The notes under the pieces are model-generated. The model was not told the origin of the DNA and made no database searches. It saw only the letters and a list, made by a program, of their open reading frames with translations. The position numbers and the translations under genes are program-made. From assembly GCA_029851415.1 (NCBI GenBank), contig CM056741.1, positions 71,476,282 through 71,540,281 on the forward strand: a DNA stretch of 64,000 nt. Reading direction: 5' to 3'. Origin of the DNA: Eretmocerus hayati. Lineage: Eukaryota > Arthropoda > Insecta > Hymenoptera > Aphelinidae. This document shows positions 12,795 to 48,500 of this stretch, in pieces (within the stretch, counting starts at the first letter, position 1; each line of letters begins with the position of its first letter).

Positions 12795-14488
12795 GAGATT
12801 CTGCGGGCTCTTCTCCGAGCTCTTCTCCGAGAGCTACTCAAAATCAAACGGAACACACCGGAGTCCAAGATCCTATTGATGCCAGTCCGAGGGTTCCCGA
12901 AAGCCAAGGAGCAAGTGTTTCTGAATGTGATGACAGCTCCGAAAGTGACTCCGACGAGGCCGGTGAATCCGATCGGTGTGATAACTCACACGACGAAGAG
13001 GAATCCGACGACGAAGACGATGACAATGATGACGATGGTTCTTTTCTCGACGATACTGAACAACCTTTGTATCCTGGAGCACCTCTGACGGCCATCGAAC
13101 ACGACTTGTTAATCCTGTCTATCTTAATCCGGTTCGACTTAACAGGCGTCCTTTTAGCTCAAAATCTAACTCTCATCTATTTGCATTGCCCCACTCCCAA
13201 TTTGTGCGTCAAAACTCTATAATATCGATTCAAAAAGATTCTCCGTAGAATCAAAACACCTATCGTGAAACATTATTGTTGTTCGATATGCTACTCCAAA
13301 CAAAAAGGTCCCGATGAAAATGAGTGCAATAACCGATGCAAAAAGAAAACGTCAACTTCTTATTTCATGCAGATACCTATAGTAGACCAACTACGAAAAA
13401 TGTATAAGCGACCAGGCTTTCAAAGCTTATTGACCCACAGATTCATGCGCACGAAAAAAAATGCAAATCATTTTGAAGATATTTATGACGGCTCAATCTA
13501 TAAAGAATTGGTCGACTCGGGATTTTTATCTGATCCCAACAATATATCGTTCATGTGGAACACGGACGGTGTTCCGTTGTTCAAATCGTCAAAAATGAGT
13601 ATTTGGCCATTTTTCCTCGTTATCAATGAGCTTCCACATAACTTACGGTTCAAGAAGGAAAACATGATTTTAGCAGATCTCTGGTTTGGCCCTACAAAGC
13701 CCGAAGCGAACTTGTTCTTGGATTCTTTTCGTGATTGTTTGAAAAAACTTTACAAAGGTATTAGCATCGTCATCCGTAATGTCACAATCAAAGTTCGAGG
13801 TATCATCATTTGCGGAACCTGTGACTTACCTGCATAGGCTCATTTTTTGAAAATGAAATTGTACAGTGGAGCTTCCGGTTGCCAAGTATGTAAAATCAAA
13901 GGTGTAAGACTCAACGGAGTTCAAACTTATCCATATACTGCTAAAGTAGATATGCGTACAAGCGATAAAAGCTTGAAGCATGCTGAAGAAGCTCTGAAAA
14001 ATCGTGAGTGTACAAAAAATAAGAGGGAATTGACAGACGTTTTCGGTGTTAAAGGATTCACTGAGTTATCTAAGCTGGTGTACAAATATATTGAGACCTT
14101 TACAGTTGACATCATGCATTGCGGCTATGTAGGATTGGCCAAAAGGCTTGGCTCGCTGTGGTTTGACTCAGAGTATCACGAGTGCTCATTTTCTTTGACC
14201 AAGTTTCTCAATATCATTAACAAGCGAATATCAGAAATCGCTCCACCAAGCTTCGTTCCTAGACTGCCTCGCTCGGTGGCTGACATATGTTATTGGAAAG
14301 CTTCAGAGTTGAAGGTTTTTCTTTTGATCTATAGCTTGCCTTTACTGCATGATATCATTGGATGAAAAATACTTCAACCACCATAAGTTGTTGGTATATG
14401 GTCTTCATCTCTTGAATTGAAATAGTATCTCATCTGAGATGATCGATTTAGCCGAAAAGTTATTGAACGAGTATGTTTTACAATTTTT

Positions 14489-14713
14489 CAGTACACTTGC
14501 ATCGAAAGCCTGTGGTTTCCGCCCCGATGCCGGGGCAGAAAATCCCGCATTGCCGCCCAGGGCAGAAAACGACTGAGCAGGCGCATCAGACCTCGGGGTG
14601 CGCCCTCGGTCCGCTACAATGCATGCTCCGACGTTTTCTAACCCTGTGCGGCGGTGCGGGATTTTGCCCCGAAATCGTGTCGGAAACCATAGAATTTCGA
14701 TGAAAGTGTACTG
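14489..14713. mobile_element. MITE with ~60 bp terminal inverted repeats, inserted in the transposase
   Basis: The left end CAGTACACTTGCATCGAAA... and the right end ...TTTCGATGAAAGTGTACTG are inverted copies; the match continues inward about 60 bp (GGTTTCCG, CCCCG, AATCCCGC). Flanking T/A runs may extend it to 14485-14717. GC-rich centre, no ORF. It splits the conserved segment between LLNEYVLQF and YADLYGEAF, so it landed after the transposase was coding. I could not fix a target duplication. Confidence 0.8.
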
Positions 14714-14723
14714 AAAAGAACTA

Positions 14724-14849
14724 TACGCACCTCGGGACGAAAGCAACCCATTGCGGCCACGGGTATGCCGCCCTCGCCTACCGGCTCGTGCGGCAACCTA
14801 CCCGGGCCGCGATGGGTCACTTTCGGCCCCTCGCGGACGCAGGTGCGTA
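14724..14849. mobile_element. Second MITE, ~126 bp, abutting the first
   Basis: TACGCACCT at the left and AGGTGCGTA at the right are inverted. Arms continue inward with GACGAAAG..ACCCATTGCGGCC versus CCGAAAGTGACCCATCGCGGCC and meet in a short centre. It is GC-rich, unlike its surroundings. It lies only 10 bp from the end of the 14489-14713 element. Confidence 0.75.
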
Positions 14850-15551
14850 ATATACTATGCCGATCTATACGGCGAGGCTTTTATGACCTGTAATCTGCAT
14901 CTATTACTTCATTTGCCTGAAATGGTAAGACGATTTGGACCTCTCTGGGTATTTTCATGCTTTCCTTTTGAGGACATAAATGACGCTTTAAAGTAGTTGG
15001 TCCATGGTACGAAATACGCTGACGTACAAATTTGCTCATCCGTTGCTCTATTTCTGGATCACGCGGAGCTCAAAAGGAAATATCTACGCGAGATTACTCC
15101 AGTTCACTCATTCTGTTCAATTCTGGAATCAAAACGTCGCTTGAAAGTAGAGAGAATTTCATCCGCATCATTTATTGTAGGTAAATGCAAAAATCCCATA
15201 TCCCTCCCTCATTCTATCATGTCCTGCTTGACAAATATCTGTACCAATGCTCAGAAAATACACACTTTCTTGAGGTTGCTGAAGGATAACAGAATAATTG
15301 ACTGTAGTCTATACAACAAGATAAAAAAAAACTCAAAGCTCTGTTGTAATGTTCTCAGAATGGCATCGACTATATTGGATGTATCGAGATATTTGTGAAA
15401 TTATGTCAGTGTGTATGTTCAAAAGATTGTAAAGAGTGTGATGAGAACGAATGCCCAAGTTATGCTATCTTGAATACATACGAAACATCAGAACCTTTCG
15501 ATTGTAACGTAGCCAACACGAAAATTCCATTTAGGGGATGTCGGAGTCCTA

Positions 15552-15743
15552 TTAATATTGTACAGTTACCGATATGGTCGAGTTTTCGGATTTCTCGAAT
15601 TTTTGAGATATCAAACATCTAACAAGTAACGCCGATTCTATGAACCATACAGAATCGGCGTTACTTTAGTAGAATCCCGATATCTCGAAAATTCATCGGG
15701 AAATCCGAAAACTCGACAATGTCGGTATCCGGTATCCTCTTAA
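15552..15743. mobile_element. Foldback element with TTAA target-site duplication
   Basis: Arms 15567-15639 and 15651-15727 are inverted copies around an 11 nt loop; the inner 16 bp (AAGTAACGCCGATTCT) are perfect. TTAA flanks it at 15552-15555 and 15740-15743, each followed by TAT. Joining the flanks through one TTAA restores an open transposase frame (GCRSPINMVMFSKS) to the stop at 15829, which supports TTAA (or TTAATAT) duplication. TTAA targets are typical of piggyBac-like elements. A relative lies near 30,500-30,950. Confidence 0.8.
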
Positions 15744-15872
15744 TATGGTCATGTTCTCAAAATCTCATATCGAGAATAGCCATCCACATCGAGAACATAC
15801 AGGAAGTATTGTTCGAAATGTTTGTAGGTGATAAGTTGTTTGTTATACAGAATATCAATGATGTGGAAAGAG

Positions 15873-15878
15873 AATAAA
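15873..15878 (+). terminator. AATAAA polyadenylation signal for the transposase relic
   Basis: AATAAA 42 bp past the restored stop codon at 15829-15831, at a suitable distance for the ancestral 3' end. Confidence 0.45.
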
Positions 15879-16129
15879 TATGCGACTGATAGTTCCAATT
15901 TCAATTTATCGTTTCAAAATTATAGCGCATAGTTTATAAATTTACCAGAATTTTTGATAAACGTCTAGTGACGGAGAACATTCCAGGACGAGTATCGTGT
16001 AATGTGATTTTTCGTGTTCCAAGTTCCCCCGAGTTTCTGAAGGTTTGAATATGCATTATAACAATTTTCTGGGGTGTATTCTATTGGTGCGCAGTTATGA
16101 TAATAGTTTTTTAGTCGATTCTGACGTCC

Positions 16130-16730
16130 TCGTAATTTGTAGTGCCTCATAAAGGGCCAAAATGTCAATTCCGTCCCCTGTAGTAAACCCAACTTGGACT
16201 TTTGAATTCATCACGACGCATATGCAGTCAAAAATCCCTATATGTAGATATGCACTCTAATTTGTAATACTTCGAATAACATAATCCACCATTTTGCGAG
16301 TCGAAATGAAACCCTCAGCTCGCGCACGGCCATCCGACATTTTGAAGACAGATTTGCACCGAAACTGCTCGCACAGCACTTGTAAGGTCGGCAAAGTCCC
16401 CGATTGTCTATTGAGCCTTTCTAACCAATGGGGTTGATTTCCAGATACCCAAATACACCTAATTCTTGCGCGACAGTAGCCGAAAACTCGAATCTATAGC
16501 CAGGCGCACCACATAAACGTGTTTTCAGAATGGCGTACAAAATTTTCGGTCAATTCCGTCCCCATGTTGTGCTCCTCCCCAACGCGCTATTATATCGCTT
16601 TGTGGAACACATTTTCTTGAAGTATTTGGTTGCATTGGATCAAATCTATGCGGAAAAGAGTCTCCGATTAGTTGGCGAGCCGTGAGAATATTTCTAAGGC
16701 GAAATGTCAATTCCGTCCCCTTTACGACCT
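16130..16730. repeat. Three direct copies of a 15-mer (GTCAATTCCGTCCCC)
   Basis: Exact copies at 16164-16178, 16549-16563 and 16706-16720. First and third also share upstream bases (AARGSCRAAATGTCAATTCC). Perhaps the end of an unrecognised element. No coding sequence recognised here. Confidence 0.6.
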
Positions 16731-16899
16731 CTTAAACTCGACATATCTTTGTCCGGCTTCAATTTTGAGCTACGTAGCTCCAGGTACTTCCTTTTTGTGC
16801 CAAAACAAGTGGAAACTAACAACAACGACCCATTAAAACTCGTCTGGGGCTAAAATAATTTTTTGACCCAAATCACTCCCTACGACGATTTTGGTCCCA

Positions 16900-17440
16900 A
16901 AAAATCACACTTTCGGCGGAATCACTCATATACTTCATAGGGAAAAGTTGTCTGGTATCCGTAAAAAGTGTGGTTTGATGCCACGAATTTGCTTCGAAGA
17001 CACCAATTTTTGCAAAATTTTTGTTGTGTTAAAATCACGCGAAGAAAAATTTCCCTATGCACGGGGCATTCACGCATAATTTCTCGACGCAGAATAACTG
17101 CCTGAACACGGTTCCATTAGTCAGTTTAAGCTCCGTAAGGATTTTAGTGTAGACCAAAAAGTCCCTGAAAAAAACAGGTTTCTTGCTTGTAGCAAAAAAT
17201 CCTGACGTGGTGCCTCAAATCGGACTACGAGGCCTCATTTATCAGATCATTTGGGGTCGGAAAATCATGTTTGGATACCCCGTTCCGGGGTGAATTTTTC
17301 TTCTCGTGATATTAACACAGTAAAAATTCTTGCAAAAACAGGCGTTTTCAAAGAAAATTCGTGGCACCAAACCGCACTTTGCTCGGGTACCGGAATATTT
17401 TTTCCTTCAAAGTATATGATAAAACGAAGAGAGAAAGTTT
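16900..17440. mobile_element. Inverted-repeat element with ~160 bp arms
   Basis: Left arm about 16900-17070, right arm about 17278-17440 in reverse. Matching blocks include CATATACTT, GTGTGGTTTGATGCCACGAA versus GTGCGGTTTGGTGCCACGAA, TTTTTGCAARAATTTTT, and TCACGCGAAGAAAAATT versus TCACGAGAAGAAAAATT. Arms are about 75-80% alike by eye. No transposase inside. Ends are not sharply defined. Confidence 0.7.
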
Positions 17441-17479
17441 CCTCGAACGGTCAAATCGGTCCGTCCTAGCCCGTTTTAC

Positions 17480-18200
17480 TTCGAAAAATTGCAAAATTCG
17501 ACTCTTTTTCTGCTATTACCAGGCAGAATAAATAGCAACTGCATCGGAGCGTTCTTAATCCACCTGGATCGTGTTCAGCCGATCGCAAAATACGTAGGAA
17601 AACTTTTTTGATATGTTTTCCCGATAAATCGCAACGCATGTCGTAAATTACGATTGATCGTAATTGAATTACGAATCAAACTTAAGTTTGAAAATAATAA
17701 AAAACCTCAAGAACGCTGTTATCGAAAAAAGTCAGTATTTTGCGATTTAAAAAAAATTCGTATATACGTTAGGGGGCAGGACGGATTCCGGGATGGTTTT
17801 CTACGTCAACTGATACTTACGCAAAGAAATCTTGTTTTGGTGAATGTGCCAATCCGACCTCAAAACCGAGCTCAAAACCTTATCGACCAGCGTAATGCAT
17901 GTCTCATGTGAACTGTGATTCGCGGTTACGAGACATTTTCGCTATTTTCCCCTAGTTCACCTGGATTAAGTTCAAAAATTTTACAAAGCGGAAAATCAAT
18001 CACCAGACTTTGTTTCTATACACATCGTGCAGTGGAGTGTAGACACGTATTAGTGTTACCCATATTTGGCAAATCCGCGTAAACACCGGGAGATATTTAA
18101 TGTGCATGCACGTATCTCTTTAGCACCCTCGCCCACGTCCTATACCTACCTATATATATGGTGCTATGTAGAGCTACGAGCTACTAGGTGTACTGTATAT
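17480..18200. other. Intergenic, nothing certain
   Basis: AT-rich. A phrase CACCTGGAT..GTTCA occurs near 17,560 and again near 17,960, suggesting more repeat debris. No gene recognised. Confidence 0.4.
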
Positions 18201-18217
18201 TAGGTAGCTCGTAGCGA

Positions 18218-18243
18218 GCGAGAAAGAGAGAGAGAGAGAGAGT
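18218..18243. repeat. GA microsatellite
   Basis: A run of GA dinucleotides just upstream of the GC-rich 5' region of shaggy. GA-rich tracts are common near insect promoters. Confidence 0.7.
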
Positions 18244-19679
18244 GAGCATCGATCAGTTCGTCGGTCGGAGAGCTCCCGCCACCCGCGTGCCACTTCTGCT
18301 GCGCTCCGATTGCTCCGGATTTGGATCACTTTTCTCAAATTTTGTGTCGCGTCGTCGGGCCATCCGTAATAGCGCTCGACTCGGCCGTTTACCAGGACTC
18401 CGACTTGATGCTGGGGAGACCTAGCTGGAGCGTTGTCGAGAGCCATCATCAGGGGTGCGCCGACATCGTCGTTGCAGCACGAGACATGAAACTGCAGCAG
18501 CCGCTGCCGATCGCGGTCCGCAGCATCAGGGACGACCCGAGCTGGCGGACTGCTGTCACCGGCTGAGTTACCCAACAGCGAGAAGGTATACATCCTCACT
18601 TGCCAATATCTTATCTGCCCTTCGTGTCCACGTGCGTATATTTTCCAACTGCTCCGAGCTTTTTTGCCGAGCCTCGTCGCAAGTTCTCTGGACAACGACG
18701 AGCCCGGCGAGGCGACCCTCCACGAGATACTTACCCGTTTTGGCGCTGCTCGGAGTGCGCTGTCGAGCGAGCTGTCACGTCGGTGCTTCGGTTACGAGGC
18801 CCTGCTTGCGCCTGCCCCGAGCGTTCTTGCAGTCGCTCTTCAACATTACAGCACCGTTCGCACTCCGGGCGACAGTTACTCGTGAACGTGTTGGCCCCAG
18901 GGTGACCGGGGCAACGATGATGAGGAGGATTTTTCAAAGCATAATATAATCGAGCTCTGTTCCAGGGCAGGAACGGTTCGCTCGAGTGCGCTTGCGCCGC
19001 TCCTGCGCACGCGGCCCAATACTCGCCGTTCGGAAAACGTCGACTCCGGCAGCAGCAGCAGGAGCTGGAGGAGCAGGCCGCTGGCAGTGACCGCGAGTAT
19101 CGCCTCCACCAGCCTGGCCGTGACGCGACCGTGACCACGACGTCCAGGAACGGGCGCGAGAACGTGGACCCCCAGCTCGGAGGTGTCGCCGGGGCGTGAA
19201 GGCGCGCCCAGACGCTGCTGCCGCCGACAGCACCGACAACTGCGCAGGGCGCCAGCGGACCGCCGCCCCCGCCCAGGGCCGCACGCCACCTGCACGACGC
19301 GAGCACCCGGGCGCCGCGGTCGACGTCGCCGCCAGCCCCCGGAGCAGCGCATGCATGCACGTATTCGCAGTGAGTGTTGCCCACCTGCAATCGGGGCTCG
19401 CGCGCCCAACCTGAGCGCCAGCCTGTCTGACGAGCTTCGTCGCTTTTTGTTCCTGATCCCCAGAATCGCAGTGCGTCGCCGACGCTTCTGCCTATAGCGG
19501 GTCCGGACAGCCCGCGGTGGCGGTGCTAAGTCCACCACGGGCACTCCCGGACAGCGCCTCGACCCGCACGCTCGGAGGCCCGTTGGGGCTCTGTGCCGGA
19601 GATTAGCAGCGGCTCTGCGACACCAGCTGCCTGTCGAGGTGTGCCTGAGCTGCCAGTCAAAGACCTGGACGCAAGCAGC
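18240..19679 (+). promoter_or_regulatory. sgg: GC-rich promoter/5' UTR region of shaggy
   Basis: About 1.4 kb of GC- and CpG-rich sequence directly precedes the canonical shaggy ATG, in sharp contrast to AT-rich flanks. It gives long overlapping ORFs on both strands (up to 299 codons), the expected by-product of few stop codons. A plausible 5' UTR donor (GAGAAG|GTATAC) lies near 18,587. The transcription start cannot be read from sequence alone. Confidence 0.55.
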
Positions 19680-45530
<25,851 letters not shown>

Positions 45531-48500
45531 GCAGGTGTGTGGTCGCGTTTTCCTACAAAATTTCTGCGAATCCCTTTTCACCTTGATACCTCGGGTAGCC
45601 GGAGCATTATCATGGAAGAAGAAAATCGCAGTTATTTAGGATGTATAACTTGAATCTGTGGAAAGCCTATTAGTGATCGGGGAGTTCGACCATCTTGGTC
45701 TTGATTTTCCAGAAAGAATTACAGATGCAGAATTACCTTGAGAAAAATACAAGCACGAGTTTGATCTATATTCGAATTGTACCCGCCGATAGGACAAAAT
45801 ATAAATTTTACATACTGAGAAGCTCTAGTGGTTTCCAAATGTTTCCGACATTCGAACATTCCGAACCGATTATGATCCCAAGAGTTGAACGAAGACCTTA
45901 CAGTACAAAGTGCCCAATCGTGTGTCGGGGTATCTGTGGTGAGTAGATAGCGGAAAAGAGTATCAAAAACTTGGAGTCATTTTTCCTCACGTCACAACAA
46001 TGTTTTCAAAGGAAGCTTGGAGAAGGAAACTTCAAGTCATTCATAGCTCGTTGAAAAATATTACCCTGTAGCCGAGCTTCAATAGGTTGATAATTGCATT
46101 GCTTTTTTTCTCAAACTTTGGGAATTTTTCTCGGGAAAACTGTGCGTTTCCAGGGAAATCCGTTGAGACCTATTGGCCCACTTAACTTGAGAAGTGTTCA
46201 GGAATATGTTTCATTATGAAAGGAACAATTTTTTATTCATTTATATAGCAATTTCAATTCTAATAACAACTATGAAATCTGAATTTTTATTACAATCATT
46301 GACTCTTTTCGACTTTGCGCCATCGAAAATCGGACTGAGATGGTCGAAATTTATAGTGATCACCAACTTTTATACCGTAATCTCCAAAATGCTACGAAAT
46401 CCTACGCTGTCGACAGATCATTAGCTGAGCATCGGGAACATGACTCTCTCGTGTCAGTTGCTAATTTTCCGGCGATTGTACGAATCTATAGTAGAATGTG
46501 CAAAAGTTTTACGCTTAATCTAAATTCATCGGCACATGCGAAAGTTATGAGTGAAAATTCGCAGATGAATGAGTGTCAATCTGGATAAAACGTAGAACTG
46601 CCCATCATTCGCTTTATCATATGTTTGGATAACATGTGTCGTATACACGTTAACGTATTTGAGTACACAGTTGAAACGAGTTCTGTATTTTTCATATCTG
46701 ATTCTTACAGGCGCGCATTCGTCAGGAAATGAGCTTATTTTCCTCGACACTTCTACCTGTGTGGGACTCACATCCTCGATCGCTTCTTCCACCAACGTAA
46801 ATCAACGAATACGCAGCAGTTGTTGACCGAATGAAAAATAACCAACAACAGCATCATCGCTTACGGGAGGATAAGAGGAATTTAAAAAATGAAGAGCAAT
46901 CCACTTGTGACAGTTAACACTTTAGTGACGTCGTTATGTATGTATATCTTACCTCGGGATAGTGATTAATCACTTGCAACAATTATTTCTGTCTTCTTGA
47001 TAGGAGTTTGAAAAAAATGACGGCTCAATATATCCGAGATTTTTACGATGAAAAGAAAACAGTAAAAATATCACATTCGTAGGTTTTTACGAAAATAGAT
47101 TAAAAGTGTGCCTAAGCGTGCACTCAATGGAATGACTGAGAGTGAAACTAGCCATGATTGAAGTAACAACATTTGTAACTAAAAGAAAACTATTGTTTCA
47201 CTACGATTTTCCTTAAATGGAAATCTGTTTATTAAGGTAGATGAATGTTAACAGTGGTAATCACAATGATAGGACGCAGTTAATACGTCTACGACGGTCC
47301 GTATGTTCAACCTGCATGTTCGTATCTTGATGTCACGCATCCCCTTAGTGGAGCAAGAGGAGTCTCTTGACGAGTCGTCTGTCGTAAATTTATTAAATTG
47401 TAAATAGTAAAATCTTTCCAAATTGTTTCATGAGAAGATTCTGGGATAGAAGAAAGGTTGATGAATCATTGACATCCACCGGACTAAAATTCTTTGATAG
47501 TGTCGTATACTTGGAAAAAAAAAAATAATAAAGACAAGAAAAGCAAAATGACGCTGCAATATTGGATCGTGCTACGAGTAAGCTTATTGCAGACAATGCA
47601 CATGATTGTAAAGAGAAAAGTATGCTCTTAGTGCACATAGATTGCATTCACTCTTGAGCTCACAAGAAATCGTCTCCGTCACTTGTTTGTTTAGCTGAGC
47701 AGTAAATGAGTAACATTGATAAATCGCATGATCTCTCTTTTGGTTATCTTTTATTGAAGAAAAAATCATTTATCCAAGTTCTATCGTTCTACACGCCCTT
47801 TTTTGTAAATTTTCTAGTAAATTCGTCCAATTTTGAACCGGTTGATGAATCTTCTAAAATAAATGTCAATATTGAGTGTCCGCTGTGCAGAACTTATTCA
47901 AGATGTGAAAAAGAAGTCCCACAGTTCTAACACTTCTTTTGCAATTCAAAGAATCGGTGATTCATCAAGTATTACTTTTAATCCCTCCTCTTGAAATGTT
48001 GAATTTCATTCTAAAACGCTGCTGATCACAGCCATGCAGTTTGAGGTAACATCTTGTTATGACAGTAAAATGAGGCAGTAAAGTACCAGCGATCAGCAGA
48101 ACAAATTTTCTTTCGATTTGAACAGATGAAGTATGAATATTCAACTCAGAACTCTCAGCTGAATGCAGTGAGCTAATTATCCAGCTCTCGTGTAATCTGT
48201 TTCATTTGCGCCGGTGGCAGATATTAATGTGTTAATGACTGTTGCAGGACAAACGCTAACTTCCTCTTTTTAATTTGCATCCGCTGTACAATGTATTTAT
48301 ACTTTTCATAGAAAATGTTGATGAATGTGCGTTCTTACCGTCTTATTCGAGAGAAGATCAAATCATGGCGCTAAGAGTCTCGTATTTTTTTCTTAATTAT
48401 TTTTCGTGACAGTATTTTGCACGATTGTGATCAAAAGATCAATCAACTTTCGATCCCTTAGTCAAGAATCTTCCCCAGTTGCATCTCTCACGATTTTATA

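Larger units (their letters stand above)
11991..15831 (+). pseudogene. Decayed Tnp2-type (CACTA/EnSpm-like) transposase, two exons
   Basis: Exon 1 is 11991-12237 (basic, then Ser/Asp-rich) with a GTGAGT donor, phase 1. Exon 2 begins at 12795 after TGTGCAG and is in phase. It reads Ser/acidic low complexity, then LYPGAPLTAIEHDLL, LIYLHCPTPNLC, a Cys cluster (CSICY...CNNRC, near 13,280-13,340), WNTDGVPLF (Asp codon 13565-13567), FLVINELPHNLRF, CDLPA, GCQVCK, TVDIMH, HLLLHLPEMVRRFGPLW and VHGTKYADV. This order matches Tnp2 transposases; TDG and CDLPA are where I would place catalytic aspartates (inference). Lesions: TAA at 13220, TAG at 13835, a frameshift near 14,360, TGA at 14418, TAG at 14994 and another frameshift near 15,396. 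Three elements interrupt it (14489-14713, 14724-14849, about 15552-15743). Reading resumes after the last to a TGA at 15829. It cannot make an active enzyme. Confidence 0.8.

Noticed and set aside
14481..14860. Reading 14,480-14,860 as an intron of the transposase (it begins near TTTTTCAG)
   Set aside because: The interval is explained by two inverted-repeat elements and has no donor/acceptor pair in the right order.
15961..15970. CTAGTGACGG as the right CACTA terminus of the Tnp2 element
   Set aside because: No matching CACTA inverted end found left of the BEN gene.
46526..46795. Minus-strand 89-codon ORF as an exon
   Set aside because: No domain and no convincing splice partners.
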